A stretch of 64,000 bases of DNA from Pseudomonas sp. MM213 (GCF_020423045.1 NZ_CP081943.1:3038001-3102000), one strand, 5' to 3'; positions 13,630-24,755 are shown, counted from the stretch's first letter. Translations and numbers: made by a program. Notes: generated by a model from the letters alone, not told the origin.

Positions 13630-14610
13630 TCAGCCGCGCTCGGACGGCACCGACGACAACTCGAACGGGCTGCTGCTGCGCCGCTGGTTACGATCTTCCC
13701 GCGGCGTGGCGCCGAAGAAGTTGCGGTAGGCGCTGGAGAAATGTGGCCCTGAGGAGAAGCCGCAGGACAGGCCGATCTGGATGATCGACTTGCTGGTTTG
13801 CATCAACATCTGCCGGGCCTTGTTCAGGCGCAGTTCCAGGTAGTACTGGCTCGGCACGCGGTTGAGGTATTGCTTGAAGATCCGCTCCAACTGCCGACGG
13901 GACACGCACACGTGCTGGGCGATTTCGTCGGTGGTCAGCGGCTCTTCGATGTTGGCTTCCATCAGCAACACCGCCTGGGTGAGCTTCGGATGACTGGAAC
14001 CGAGGCGGTTCTGCAGCGGAATGCGTTGGCGTTCGCCGCCTTCGCGGATGCGCTCGACCACCAGTTCTTCGGATACGGCGCCAGCGAGTTCGGCGCCGTG
14101 ATCACGGGCCAGCACTGCCAGCAACAGGTCGAGCACCGACAGGCCGCCACACGCCGTCAGGCGATCGCGATCCCAGTCGAACAGATGGCTGGTGGCGATG
14201 ACTTTCGGGAAACGCTCGGCGAAATCGTCCTGCCAGCGCCAGTGCACGGCAGCGCGATAACCGTCGAGCAAACCGAGTTGCGCCAACGGATAAACACCGG
14301 CGGACAAACCACCGATCACGCAACCGGCACGCACCAGTTGTTTCAGCGCACTGCTGAGCGCCGGCGCGAGAGTGGTCGGCGGCTCATCGGCGAGCAGGAA
14401 CAGTTTCTGCAGGTTTTCGAGCTTGCCGGCCCAGGGTTCACCCGGCAATTGCCAGGCGCCTTCGGTCGACGGTTCGGCCTGCAGGAACGACAGTTCGTAG
14501 ACCACGTCCGGATGCACACGCTGGGCAACACGCAAGGCCTCCTCAGCCAGCGCAAGCGTCAGTGCTTTAGTGCTGGGCCAAATCAGGAAACCAATTCGAT
14601 GGGCAGTCAT
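13630..14610 (-). CDS. argR: Arginine-responsive AraC-family regulator ArgR
   Basis: This is the transcriptional regulator that, with arginine, activates aot and aru and represses arginine synthesis genes in pseudomonads. The protein has 326 residues, with an N-terminal DJ-1/PfpI-like amidotransferase fold (MTAHRIGFLIWPSTKALTLA) and a C-terminal AraC helix-turn-helix pair (TDEIAQHVCVSRRQLERIF and SIIQIGLSCGFSSGPHFSSA). I start it at 14610 because MTAHRIG is the usual beginning; an ATG at 14646 would add twelve residues. It lies behind aotP as in P. aeruginosa, separated here by a REPIN, and its stop nearly abuts the convergent LRR gene. Confidence 0.92.
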   Translation of the reverse strand: MTAHRIGFLIWPSTKALTLALAEEALRVAQRVHPDVVYELSFLQAEPSTEGAWQLPGEPWAGKLENLQKLFLLADEPPTTLAPALSSALKQLVRAGCVIGGLSAGVYPLAQLGLLDGYRAAVHWRWQDDFAERFPKVIATSHLFDWDRDRLTACGGLSVLDLLLAVLARDHGAELAGAVSEELVVERIREGGERQRIPLQNRLGSSHPKLTQAVLLMEANIEEPLTTDEIAQHVCVSRRQLERIFKQYLNRVPSQYYLELRLNKARQMLMQTSKSIIQIGLSCGFSSGPHFSSAYRNFFGATPREDRNQRRSSSPFELSSVPSERG

Positions 14611-14700
14611 GGCGGGCAATCCGAAACGAAACAGTGATGAAGGCATGGGCCAATGCTAGCCCGTAAATGAACGCAAATCTCAAAACCAACAGCGATCCCT

Positions 14701-14793
14701 TGTAGGAGCGAGGCTTGCCCGCGAAAGCGGTGGCTCAGACAGCAATGATGTTGACTGATACACCGCTTTCGCGGGCAAGCCTCGCTCCTACAG
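14701..14793. repeat. REPIN (type A), between aotP and argR
   Basis: This is an inverted pair of type A REP sequences; complementarity continues inward on both sides (GAAAGCGGTG against CACCGCTTTC). It sits inside the aot-argR transcription unit. Confidence 0.9.
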
Positions 14794-14857
14794 GGATCGG
14801 GGGCCGGCCTCTAAATTGCGAAGCATGCACTATCCCGGTGCACAACGGCAGTCTTGA

Positions 14858-15622
14858 TTATTTCAGGCTGCCAGAGAGGAATTGTTGCAGACGTTCGGAC
14901 TGTGGATTGACCAGCACCTCACGCGGGTTGCCGCTTTCTTCGACGACACCTTTGTGCAGGAACACCAGCTGGTTCGACACTTCACGGGCGAAGCCCATTT
15001 CGTGGGTCACCACCACCATGGTCCGGCCTTCCTGGGCCAGGGCCTGCATCACCTTCAGCACGTCGCCGACCAGTTCCGGGTCGAGGGCCGAGGTCGGTTC
15101 GTCGAACAGCATCACCTCAGGTTCCATCGCCAGTGCACGGGCAATCGCCACGCGCTGCTGCTCGCCACCGGACATGTGGCCAGGGTAAGCGTCTTTACGA
15201 TGTGCCACACCGACCTTGTTCAGGTAGTGCTCGGCTTTCTCGCGGGCTTCGGCCTTGGACATGCCGAGCACGTGGACCGGCGCTTCCATGATGTTTTCCA
15301 TCGCGGTCATGTGCGACCACAGGTTGAAGTGCTGGAACACCATCGACAGACGCGAACGCATGCGTTGCAGCTGTTTCGGGTCAGCGGCTTTCAGCGCGCC
15401 GTCCTTGTTGGCAACCAGTTTCAGCTCTTCGTTGTTGAGCAGGATCTTGCCCGCGTGCGGCTGCTCCAGCAGGTTGATGCAGCGCAGGAAGGTACTTTTG
15501 CCGGAGCCACTGGAGCCGATGATGCTGATCACATCGCCAGCCGCCGCTTTCAGGGACACGCCCTTGAGCACTTCGTGACTGCCATAGCGTTTATGCAGGT
15601 CTTGGACTTCAAGTTTGTACAT
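14858..15622 (-). CDS. aotP: Arginine/ornithine ABC importer, ATP-binding subunit
   Basis: This ATPase of the arginine/ornithine uptake system sits on the cytoplasmic face of the AotQM permease. The 254-residue protein has all ABC motifs: Walker A GSSGSGKST, the signature MSGGEQQRVAIARAL, Walker B VMLFDEPTSALD and the switch histidine in VVVTHEMGFA. The ATG at 15622 (MYKLEVQDL) matches the family start; a GTG fifteen bases upstream is less likely. It lies 27 bases after aotO. Confidence 0.95.
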   Translation of the reverse strand: MYKLEVQDLHKRYGSHEVLKGVSLKAAAGDVISIIGSSGSGKSTFLRCINLLEQPHAGKILLNNEELKLVANKDGALKAADPKQLQRMRSRLSMVFQHFNLWSHMTAMENIMEAPVHVLGMSKAEAREKAEHYLNKVGVAHRKDAYPGHMSGGEQQRVAIARALAMEPEVMLFDEPTSALDPELVGDVLKVMQALAQEGRTMVVVTHEMGFAREVSNQLVFLHKGVVEESGNPREVLVNPQSERLQQFLSGSLK

Positions 15623-15649
15623 GCGGTCGGTTCTCACAAAAACAGTCAG

Positions 15650-16762
15650 TCAGTCGTTGAGCAAGCGCCCGTGACGCAGCGCTTCGCGCCCCGCCACCTT
15701 GGCCAGCCAGAAACCGGGTTGGGCATAACGCAGCCGTTCAATGGCAAACAGCACCCCGGACGTACCAGCACACACCGTGCTGACCCGATCCGATAACGGA
15801 TCGATCACTTCAAAAATCTCGTCGCCGGCTTCGATCCACTCACCGGGTTTACGCAGAAAACTGATCACGCCCGGATGCGGCGCAAACAGCAATTCGGTGC
15901 CTTCGAACGGCATGCCTTCACACGCTTCCTGCGCAGGTTTCGGCCATTCGCCGCTGATCAAGCCTTGCTCGGCGAGGAACGCGAGAATGCCTTCTGCGTA
16001 AGCCTCGGCGTCAGCGCGAGCGGTATCGGCCTGTCCCCCTAATTCAATAGTAGTCGCCAGGCACGCCAGTGGAATCTGCGCCTCAGGAAACTGACGAGAC
16101 AGACGCAACCATGGCAGCGAGCAGGCTTCGTCGAAGGAGCTGCCGCCGGAATCTTCCGCCAGCAGGCCCACTTTTACATTCAGGTGCGCGGCGAGCGAAC
16201 GCCACTGCGGCCAGTGTTGCGGCAACGCGTACATGTGCAGCGCGGCTTCGGCATCGCAGTGCAAATCGAGCACCACATCGGCAGTGCAGGCATGGCTGAG
16301 CAACACGCGCTGCATGCCTTGCAACTGACTGCTCGCCTGCGGCAATGCCGCCAGGTGATCGCTCATGGCCTGACGGATCAAGCGGATGTTGGCGTGCGGA
16401 TCGTCACCCAGATGTCCTTCGAGTTGGGCAGCCACTGGCGCGCTCAGCTCGACGAAATCGCGGTTGAAGTTCTTGCCGCTGCCCGCTTCGAAACGCCCTT
16501 GATGATTGCCTTGCAACAGCTGACCGAGGCCCAGCGGGTTGGCTACCGGCACCAGTTCGACCACACCGTTGAGCAGGCCCTGGGCTTCGAGTTCGGTCAG
16601 GCGCTTTTTCAGCTCCCAGGCCGTGCGCATGCCCGGCAATTCATCGGCGTGGAGGCTGGCCTGGATGTAGGCCTTGCGCTCGCCGCTACCGAAGCGGAAC
16701 ACCGAAATCTGGCGTTCGCTACCGAGGTGGCTCCACGGCAATGGATGATCGATGCGTTCCAT
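15650..16762 (-). CDS. aotO: AotO, AstE/AspA-family zinc peptidase-like protein
   Basis: This 370-residue member of the succinylglutamate desuccinylase/aspartoacylase family is found inside the aot operon of pseudomonads, where it is not needed for transport in P. aeruginosa. The zinc motif is present as ASLHADELPG, a later VVLDLHCDAEAALHMY supplies the other ligand, and the C-terminal part (PHPGVISFLRKPGEWIEAGD) is a barrel-like domain typical of this branch. The physiological substrate is unknown. It follows aotM by one base, so the genes are tightly coupled. Confidence 0.85.
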   Translation of the reverse strand: MERIDHPLPWSHLGSERQISVFRFGSGERKAYIQASLHADELPGMRTAWELKKRLTELEAQGLLNGVVELVPVANPLGLGQLLQGNHQGRFEAGSGKNFNRDFVELSAPVAAQLEGHLGDDPHANIRLIRQAMSDHLAALPQASSQLQGMQRVLLSHACTADVVLDLHCDAEAALHMYALPQHWPQWRSLAAHLNVKVGLLAEDSGGSSFDEACSLPWLRLSRQFPEAQIPLACLATTIELGGQADTARADAEAYAEGILAFLAEQGLISGEWPKPAQEACEGMPFEGTELLFAPHPGVISFLRKPGEWIEAGDEIFEVIDPLSDRVSTVCAGTSGVLFAIERLRYAQPGFWLAKVAGREALRHGRLLND

Positions 16763-16763
16763 A

Positions 16764-17462
16764 TCAGTGCTTCCGCGGGGCCAGATAGCCCAGCCAGCGA
16801 CGCTCGGCCAGTTTGAACAGTTTCACCAGAATGAAGGTCAGGCACAGGTAGAACACACCCGCGGTGATGTACGCTTCGAACGGCAAGTAGAACTGAGCGT
16901 TGACCGTGCGCGCGGCACCGGTGATGTCGATCAGGGTCACGATGGACGCCAGACTGGTGGTCTGCAGCATCATGATCACTTCGTTGCTGTACTGCGGCAG
17001 CGCCCGGCGCAGGGCCGATGGCAGCAGAATCCGCTTGTACATCTTGAAGCGCGACATGCCCATGGCCTTGGCTGCTTCGATCTCACCGTTCGGCGTAGCG
17101 CGCAGGCTGCCGGCGATGATTTCTGCGGTGTAGGCGCTGGTGTTGATCGCGAAGGCCAGGCACGCACAGAACGTCGCGCTGGACAGCCACGGCCACAGGA
17201 AGCTTTCCCGCACCGCCTGGAATTGCGCCAGACCGTAGTAGATCAAAAACAGCTGCACCAGCATCGGCGTGCCGCGGATTACGTAGGTGAAGAGCCAGGC
17301 AGTCATGTTGACGGCCGCGTTCTTCGAGACGCGCATCAGCCCCAGCGGCAAGGCCGCCAGTAGACCGAAAAACAGCGACAGCGCGAGCAATTTGAGGGTG
17401 GTCACCAGGCCGCCGAGGTACAGCGGCAGGGCCTCCCAAATGACGTTGTAGTCGAAGATCAT
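16764..17462 (-). CDS. aotM: Arginine/ornithine ABC importer, permease AotM
   Basis: This inner-membrane permease is one half of the AotQM channel. The 232-residue protein has about five hydrophobic helices, and the EAA loop reads EIEAAKAMGMSRFKMYKRIL, which docks with the AotP ATPase. It belongs to the HisMQ type of polar amino-acid permeases. The start ATG overlaps the aotQ stop (ATGA), giving translational coupling. Confidence 0.95.
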   Translation of the reverse strand: MIFDYNVIWEALPLYLGGLVTTLKLLALSLFFGLLAALPLGLMRVSKNAAVNMTAWLFTYVIRGTPMLVQLFLIYYGLAQFQAVRESFLWPWLSSATFCACLAFAINTSAYTAEIIAGSLRATPNGEIEAAKAMGMSRFKMYKRILLPSALRRALPQYSNEVIMMLQTTSLASIVTLIDITGAARTVNAQFYLPFEAYITAGVFYLCLTFILVKLFKLAERRWLGYLAPRKH

Positions 17463-18148
17463 AGATCAGCCGCCCTTACGCCTACCGAGTAGCGCTTCTC
17501 AAGGTGACGCAATGCCAGCAACGAGACACTGGTGATCACCAGGTACATCGCGGCCACTGCGAGGAAGAAGGTGAAAGGCTCGCGGGTGGCATCTGCCGCC
17601 TGCTTGGCCTTGAACATCATGTCTTGCAGACCCACCACCGAAATCAGCGCGGTAGCCTTGGTCAGTACCAGCCAGTTGTTGGTGAAGCCCGGAATCGCCA
17701 GGCGAATCATCTGCGGCACCAACACCCGGAAGAACACCTGGAAGCTGCTCATGCCGTACGCCATACCGGCTTCGGCCTGACCCTTCGGGATCGCCATGAA
17801 GGCGCCACGGAAGGTTTCCGACAGGTACGCACCGAAGATGAAACCCAGGGTGCCGATACCGGCGGCCAACGGGTTCAGGTCGATGTAATCGTCATAGCCG
17901 AGCATCGGTGCGACACGGTTGAGCAGGTCCTGACCGCCGTAGAAAATCAGCAGGATCAGTACCAGATCGGGAATCCCGCGGATTACCGTGGAATACAGAT
18001 CGCCCAGCCAGGCCAGCCAACGCACCGGCGACAGACGCAGCGCAACGCCGATCAGCCCCAGGACGATGGCCAGGGCCATGGACGACAAGGCGAGCTGAAG
18101 CGTCAGCCATGCGCCATCGAGGATGACAGCCCCGTAGCCTTTCAACAT
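17459..18148 (-). CDS. aotQ: Arginine/ornithine ABC importer, permease AotQ
   Basis: This second inner-membrane permease of the importer has 229 residues and several membrane helices. The coupling loop reads GQAEAGMAYGMSSFQVFFRV, and the N-terminus MLKGYGAVILDGAWLTLQLA is typical of HisQ-like proteins. It lies 90 bases downstream of aotJ, a gap usual between a binding-protein gene and its permeases, and overlaps aotM by four bases. Confidence 0.95.
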   Translation of the reverse strand: MLKGYGAVILDGAWLTLQLALSSMALAIVLGLIGVALRLSPVRWLAWLGDLYSTVIRGIPDLVLILLIFYGGQDLLNRVAPMLGYDDYIDLNPLAAGIGTLGFIFGAYLSETFRGAFMAIPKGQAEAGMAYGMSSFQVFFRVLVPQMIRLAIPGFTNNWLVLTKATALISVVGLQDMMFKAKQAADATREPFTFFLAVAAMYLVITSVSLLALRHLEKRYSVGVRAADL

Positions 18149-18238
18149 GATTCAGATCCTCGAAAGTTGGGATGAAAAAATGGCGCAAACCTCAGAGATC
18201 CTGCTGCTTGCGCCATTCGGACTTGTCGCCGGGACGTG

Positions 18239-19012
18239 TTACTTGCCGTAGATGTCGAAGTCGAAGTACTTGTCCTGGATCTGCTTGTACTTGCCGTTCT
18301 CGCGAATGGCAGTGATCGCGGTGTTGACCTTGTCTTTCAGCGCATCACCCTTGCGAACAGCAATACCTACGCCATCGCCAAAGTATTTGACGTCGGTGAA
18401 GGCCGGGCCCACGAAAGCAAAACCTTTGCCGGCGTCGGTTTTCAGGAAACCGTCATTCAGCAGCGTAGCGTCTGCCACGGTGCCGTCGAGGCGACCGGCA
18501 GCGACGTCGAGGTAAATTTCGTTCTGCGAACCGTACGGCTTGACCTCGGCACCCAGCGGGGCCAGGACTTCGCGGGCGAAACGCTCGTGGATCGAACCAC
18601 GTTGCACGCCGATGTTCTTGCCCTTCAGCTCGGTCAGGCCTTCGCTGACTTGAGTGCCGGCCTTCATGACCAGGCGAGCCGGGGTGTTGTAGTACTTGTT
18701 GGTGAAGTCCACGGACTTCTTGCGGTCTTCAGTGATCGACATCGACGACAGGATGGCGTCGATCTTGCGCACTTTGAGTGCCGGGATCAGACCGTCGAAC
18801 TCTTGCTCGACCCAGACGCACTTGACCTTCATTTCTTCGCACAGTGCGTTGCCGATGTCGTAGTCGAAACCAACGATGCTGCCGTCCGGTGCTTTGGAAG
18901 CAAACGGAGGGTAAGCCGCTTCGATGCCAATTTTCAGAGGCTTTTCATCGGCGAAGGTTGGCAGGGACAGCACGGACAGTGCCAGGGCGCCAAGCAGCAC
19001 GAGTTTCTTCAT
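18239..19012 (-). CDS. aotJ: Arginine/ornithine periplasmic binding protein
   Basis: This is the periplasmic solute-binding protein that captures arginine or ornithine for AotQMP. The 257-residue precursor has a clear signal peptide ([21 protein letters not shown], cut before DEKPL). Family 3 binding-protein signatures follow: [40 protein letters not shown] and an internal [15 protein letters not shown]. It is the first gene of the operon, with an ArgR-like half-site about 170 bases upstream. Confidence 0.95.
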   Translation of the reverse strand: MKKLVLLGALALSVLSLPTFADEKPLKIGIEAAYPPFASKAPDGSIVGFDYDIGNALCEEMKVKCVWVEQEFDGLIPALKVRKIDAILSSMSITEDRKKSVDFTNKYYNTPARLVMKAGTQVSEGLTELKGKNIGVQRGSIHERFAREVLAPLGAEVKPYGSQNEIYLDVAAGRLDGTVADATLLNDGFLKTDAGKGFAFVGPAFTDVKYFGDGVGIAVRKGDALKDKVNTAITAIRENGKYKQIQDKYFDFDIYGK

Positions 19013-19181
19013 CTTGGGACTCCATCGGTAAAGGGCTAAAACGGCAGAGTGAGCAACAGCCCATTATGCGAATGAGTAAAACCGGAAAGCGGTTGCTGCG
19101 TCCTGGGAAACCGGCGTTGTTTTCAACGCGAGCAACGACGAGCGAGTGATCGGCATTCTAACGACAGGCCCGAAGCCGATA

Positions 19182-19197
19182 TTTCTTCAATGCGACA
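19182..19197 (-). promoter_or_regulatory. Candidate ArgR half-site upstream of aotJ
   Basis: The minus strand reads TGTCGCATTGAAGAAA, an exact match to TGTCGC-N8-AA. A weaker TGTCGT lies 31 bases further toward the gene (19166 down to 19161). ArgR is known to activate the aot operon in P. aeruginosa, so a site here is expected. Confidence 0.5.
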
Positions 19198-19526
19198 ACA
19201 AATTACAGAAGCACCGAGAAAGCCGTTTAGGCACGTTGACAGCCTTGCAATTTCATGCAAGAGCAAAAGACAGTGAACCGATCTATATTGCAAATTGCGG
19301 GCCTATTATTCGCAAAGCCTTCTAATCCGGCAAGCGCAGCGTGGGTTCTTATTTTTTTGCGGGGCTGAAACGCATTGATGCGGGGTTATGGCGTTTCGCA
19401 ATGCCCCGTATCGGCGCGGGCGGTTACACATTCAGTTACTTGAAGGGTGGCGGGTAACAGTGGGAAATGGACTACAGGGGAAGCCGATAATTATTGGCTG
19501 GTGTTTATTCGGTGCCTGATAGATTG

Positions 19527-19602
19527 CTTTCGCGGGCAAGCCTCGCTCCTACAGGATTCAGGTACTCCTCCCCCCTGTAGGAGCGAGGCTTGCCCGCGAA
19601 GA
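19527..19602. repeat. REPIN (type A)
   Basis: This is an inverted pair of type A REP sequences with a spacer of about twenty bases (inverse complement at left, forward form at right). It lies in the aotJ-acs gap. Confidence 0.9.
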
Positions 19603-19635
19603 GGCCCTAACTGCCAATACAAAACCTCAGGCAAT

Positions 19636-19670
19636 AAAAAGCCCCACCAGACTCATCACCTGGCAGGGCT
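19636..19670 (-). terminator. Rho-independent terminator of acs
   Basis: On the minus strand AGCCCTGCCAG pairs with CTGGTGGGGCT (with G-U pairs) around a short loop and is followed by TTTTTATT. It lies about 20 bases after the acs stop codon. Confidence 0.8.
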
Positions 19671-19690
19671 CCAATAACGCCAAACGCTAC

Positions 19691-21646
<1,956 letters not shown>

Positions 21647-21782
21647 CTTTCTTACCTCGGTGGAATAGTTGTTTTTGTATGGCCCTGTTGTAGCCCGGGC
21701 CGGGCCTATAGAACCATTCGACGATGGTAGTAACAAGCCCCTACAAATTATCGTGATAAGCCAGCACAGATGTACGCAACCC

Positions 21783-21873
21783 CTGTAGGAGCGAGGCTTG
21801 CCCGCGAAGAACGATAACGCGGTCAACCTGAAAACCGCGTTATCGTTCTTCGCGGGCAAGCCTCGCTCCTACA
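21783..21873. repeat. REPIN (type A) upstream of acs
   Basis: This is an inverted pair of type A REPs in which the central part also pairs (GAACGATAACGCGGT against ACCGCGTTATCGTTC), making a long near-perfect hairpin. It fills part of the 454-base gap between acs and the DUF2790 gene. The rest of that gap is promoter sequence in which no further gene was seen. Confidence 0.9.
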
Positions 21874-22100
21874 ACCGTATTCCACGATTGTTACGAAATC
21901 TGTCAAAGGTGTTTATCAAAACCCCACCTATATGAATGCCACCCCCACGCCTAAAATCCACCTCGCCAACAAGGCAAACCCTGATTAACCAAGTTGCAGC
22001 CCCCACGAAGGCAGTTAATCAAAACACCGGCAACCAAGTTCCACACGCAACCCCAAAAAGGTTGCGTGACCCCACTCGACCTCTAAAAGGTAAAACCGAA

Positions 22101-22364
22101 ATGAAAGCTTTATTAGTTCTGGCCCTCTCCAGCCTGTGCGCAACCGCCATGGCAGACGAGGTCCCGACTGATGTCGCACAGCAACAACCCGCTATCGAGG
22201 AATACACTTACTCCACTCACCTCGATATCGCCAAAGTTGTCTCCATGAGTGAAATCCCCAATGTGTGCGAAGTTGTCCCCATGAAAATGGAATACGACGA
22301 CTCCAAAGGCCAACGCCACATTCTGCGCTACAGCATCATGGGTAACGGCTGCTCCAACGGCTAA
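22101..22364 (+). CDS. DUF2790-family small exported protein
   Basis: This 87-residue precursor has a signal peptide ending near ATAMADEVP. The mature part has the Pseudomonas DUF2790 pattern: EYTYSTHLDIAKVVSM, then IPNVCEVVPMKMEYDDSKG, ending MGNGCSNG. Two cysteines (in NVCEVV and NGCSN) could form a disulfide in the periplasm. I start at the ATG at 22101, which has AAAGG upstream. Pseudomonads often carry several paralogues; the function is unknown. Confidence 0.8.
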   Translation: MKALLVLALSSLCATAMADEVPTDVAQQQPAIEEYTYSTHLDIAKVVSMSEIPNVCEVVPMKMEYDDSKGQRHILRYSIMGNGCSNG

Positions 22365-22416
22365 ACACCCGCACCCCCCTAAACGGTTCGACCCAATACC
22401 TGATCATCACACCGAC

Positions 22417-22442
22417 TTGTAGGAGCCAGCCTGCTGGCGATA
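22417..22442. repeat. Solo REP (type C variant)
   Basis: A single TTGTAGGAGCCAGCCTGCTGG-like unit with no inverted partner nearby. It lies between the two small exported-protein genes. Confidence 0.7.
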
Positions 22443-22601
22443 GCAGTCGATGCAATGTTCCAGACAGTCAAAGCGCCGAACCGCTTAGATCGATATATTC
22501 GATAGCTTTAAGCACTTATTTGCGCTTTTTAATCGAATCCATCGGCGTAGTATGAATCCCACACCAAGGCACACAACGCCAACGAACCTGGAGCAACGAC
22601 C

Positions 22602-22916
22602 ATGAAAACCAAACTGATCCTCGCCCTGACCCTGTCTGTACTGGCCGCCAACACCTTCGCCGCCGACGGTTACGACCGCACGGGCTCGGCCACTTTCACC
22701 ACCGAAGCCGCTGTCGCTTCTGACGGTTACGACCACACCGGCTCGGCCAAAGTCGCCGCCGATGGTGCCGATCACGTCGGTGCAGGCAAACTCGCTTCCG
22801 ATGGCTTCGATCACACCGGTGCCGCCAAAGTCGCCGCCGATGGCGCCGACCATGTCGGTGCAGGCAAACTCGCCGCCGATGGCGCAGACCACGTCGGTGC
22901 CGCTCGCCTGAGTTGA
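22602..22916 (+). CDS. Small exported protein of tandem 13-residue DG-D-H repeats
   Basis: This 104-residue precursor has a signal peptide (MKTKLILALTLSVLAANTFA). The mature chain is almost only repeats: six units starting DGYDRTG, DGYDHTG, DGADHVG, DGFDHTG, DGADHVG and DGADHVG, most of them 13 residues (39 bases) apart and ending in GxxKxA[AS]. The regular Asp/His spacing suggests metal binding or a low-complexity extended chain. The ATG has GGAG upstream, and a hairpin terminator follows. Related short proteins occur in other pseudomonads without an established role. It lies upstream of nrdB with its own terminator between them. Confidence 0.75.
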   Translation: MKTKLILALTLSVLAANTFAADGYDRTGSATFTTEAAVASDGYDHTGSAKVAADGADHVGAGKLASDGFDHTGAAKVAADGADHVGAGKLAADGADHVGAARLS

Positions 22917-22934
22917 TCATCGAGCGTGACTGAC

Positions 22935-22955
22935 AGCCCGACTTCGGTCGGGCTT
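22935..22955 (+). terminator. Hairpin terminator after the repeat protein
   Basis: AGCCCGAC and GTCGGGCT pair perfectly around a TTCG tetraloop, 18 bases after the stop codon at 22916. The T-run is weak (TTAGTTGTGT), so termination may be partial. Confidence 0.6.
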
Positions 22956-22989
22956 AGTTGTGTCTGAGGCCAGCGAAAACCGACTCAAA

Positions 22990-23005
22990 ACACAACATGT
23001 AGTGA
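22990..23005 (+). promoter_or_regulatory. Candidate NrdR box upstream of nrdB
   Basis: ACACAACATGTAGTGA matches the NrdR consensus (acaCwAtATaTwGtgt) at 13 of 16 positions, and NrdR represses ribonucleotide reductase genes in bacteria. NrdR boxes normally come in pairs about 31 bases apart; no second good copy is visible here, which lowers confidence. It lies about 430 bases before the nrdB start. Confidence 0.35.
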
Positions 23006-23181
23006 AAAACCCGATTTTTTGGCTATTTTTTGAACAAAAAAGTAGCACGTCAAAATTTAAGAAAAAAAATCTGCGCCCGCGATCTCCAGCCAAAGCCCTG
23101 TAAACCCTCGCTCCGACCGAAAAACCCTCCTTCTCGACCGCTCCATGCGCGGATTCGCCCCACCACGGCCGCAAAAATTTC

Positions 23182-23399
23182 CCTATAATGCCGGCTTAAA
23201 CGGGCCTGCAATATTCCCTTACAGGGAAGACAGCCAGTCCGAAGCCCAGGCCGACGTCGTCAACGACTGCAGCGCCATCAGCGGCTCTCGGAACCCCGTA
23301 CAAAATTATGTTTATTTGCCTGCGTGTACCGCTGCAAAAAACGCTATCAAACGCGGCCAGACCGGTCGTGTGAAAAACCAACCAATCAGTTTTCACACG
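23182..23399 (+). promoter_or_regulatory. nrdB leader: TATAAT box and 10-bp inverted repeat
   Basis: A perfect TATAAT lies at 23182-23187, with no clear -35 partner. Further down, CGTGTGAAAA (23367-23376) and TTTTCACACG (23390-23399) form a perfect ten-base inverted repeat with a 13-base loop, ending 33 bases before the nrdB ATG. The latter could be an operator or an mRNA hairpin. The whole gap 22917-23432 (516 bases) holds no other gene. Confidence 0.45.
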
Positions 23400-23432
23400 G
23401 GCATCTGGCCCTCACGCAGGAGACGACACGTC

Positions 23433-24683
23433 ATGCTGAGCTGGGACGAATTCGACAAAGAAGACAGCGGCGAGACCGTGGTAAAAGGCGCCAACGCCGG
23501 CCACGCGACTGAAGCAAACATGGACCGCCTCGACACCGCCGGTGGTGTTGCCGCTCAAGAAGCTCGCGCTGTAACCGCGTCCGACTCCGCCGCCATCGCT
23601 CGCGCCAAGGCTGCCCTCGACAACCTCGACATCGCCGAAGGCCTCGCCGAACTCGAAGGCGCCTCCGCCCGTGTCGCCGTTGACGAAAAGCGCATGATCA
23701 ACTGCCGCGCCGACCTCAACCAACTCGTACCGTTCAAGTACGACTGGGCCTGGCAAAAGTATCTGGACGGCTGCGCAAACCACTGGATGCCGCAAGAAGT
23801 CAACATGACCGCCGACATCGCCCTCTGGAAAGACCCGGAAGGCCTGACCGACGACGAACGCCGCATCGTCATGCGCAACCTCGGCTTCTTCTCCACCGCC
23901 GACTCCCTGGTTGCCAACAACCTGGTCCTGGCCGTGTACCGCCTGATCACCAACCCGGAATGCCGCCAGTACATCCTGCGCCAGGCTTTCGAAGAAGCGA
24001 TCCACACCCACGCCTACCAGTACTGCATCGAATCGCTGGCCATGGATGAAGGCGAAATCTTCAACATGTACCACGAGATCCCATCGGTCGCGAAAAAAGC
24101 CACCTGGGGCCTGAAATACACCCGTTCGATCTCCGATCCGAAGTTCGAAACCGGCACCGTCGAAACCGACAAAGAACTGCTGCGCAACCTGATCGCCTAC
24201 TACTGCGTCCTGGAAGGCATCTTCTTCTACTGCGGCTTCACCCAAATCCTCTCCATGGGCCGCCGCAACAAAATGACCGGCGTCGCCGAGCAGTTCCAAT
24301 ACATCCTGCGCGACGAATCCATGCACCTGAACTTCGGCATCGACGTGATCAACCAGATCAAAATCGAAAACCCGCACTTGTGGGATGCTGAGATGAAGGA
24401 AGAAGCGAGCCAGATGATTCTGCAGGGGACTCAGCTGGAAATTGAATACGCGCGTGACACCATGCCTCGTGGGGTGTTGGGCATGAATGCGGCGATGATG
24501 GAGGACTACCTGAAGTTCATCGCTAACCGTCGTTTGTCGCAGATTGGTTTGAAAGAAGAGTATCCAGGGACGACTAACCCGTTCCCTTGGATGAGCGAGA
24601 TTATGGACTTGAAGAAAGAGAAGAATTTCTTTGAGACTCGGGTTATTGAATACCAAACCGGTGGTGCGCTTAGCTGGGACTAA
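23433..24683 (+). CDS. nrdB: Class Ia ribonucleotide reductase, beta subunit
   Basis: This small subunit holds the di-iron centre and tyrosyl radical needed by NrdA to make deoxyribonucleotides in oxygen. The protein has 416 residues. Iron ligands and the radical site are visible: the aspartate in [12 protein letters not shown], Glu188 and His191 in [12 protein letters not shown] with the radical Tyr195, the glutamate in LEGIFFYCG, and [10 protein letters not shown]. The Tyr distinguishes it from the chlamydial class Ic form, which has Phe. The ATG at 23433 has CAGGAGA upstream and begins MLSWDEF. nrdA is not in this window. A strong terminator follows. Confidence 0.95.
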   Translation: MLSWDEFDKEDSGETVVKGANAGHATEANMDRLDTAGGVAAQEARAVTASDSAAIARAKAALDNLDIAEGLAELEGASARVAVDEKRMINCRADLNQLVPFKYDWAWQKYLDGCANHWMPQEVNMTADIALWKDPEGLTDDERRIVMRNLGFFSTADSLVANNLVLAVYRLITNPECRQYILRQAFEEAIHTHAYQYCIESLAMDEGEIFNMYHEIPSVAKKATWGLKYTRSISDPKFETGTVETDKELLRNLIAYYCVLEGIFFYCGFTQILSMGRRNKMTGVAEQFQYILRDESMHLNFGIDVINQIKIENPHLWDAEMKEEASQMILQGTQLEIEYARDTMPRGVLGMNAAMMEDYLKFIANRRLSQIGLKEEYPGTTNPFPWMSEIMDLKKEKNFFETRVIEYQTGGALSWD

Positions 24684-24755
24684 GCAAATAGAATGCAGCT
24701 GGCTAAATTTTAGCCTACAGTAGTTTCAGCCTGACAAGATGTGGGGCGACAACTT

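Larger units (their letters stand above)
19013..19690. other. Long aotJ-acs intergenic region
   Basis: No credible gene is seen in these 678 bases. They hold the aotJ promoter side with the ArgR-like half-site, an AT-rich stretch around 19285-19365, a REPIN, and the acs terminator next to the acs stop codon. Both flanking genes read leftward. Confidence 0.6.

Noticed and set aside
22485..22892. Minus-strand open frame with its own repeats (IGGEFACTDMVGAIGGDF...)
   Set aside because: It is the mirror of the 39-base repeats of the plus-strand exported-protein gene; it has no signal, no ribosome-binding site, and stems from high-GC repeats.
23154..23187. Consensus -35/-10 promoter for nrdB
   Set aside because: The TATAAT is perfect, but the nearest TTCGCC-like element is spaced too far (about 22 bases), so a full sigma-70 promoter cannot be claimed.
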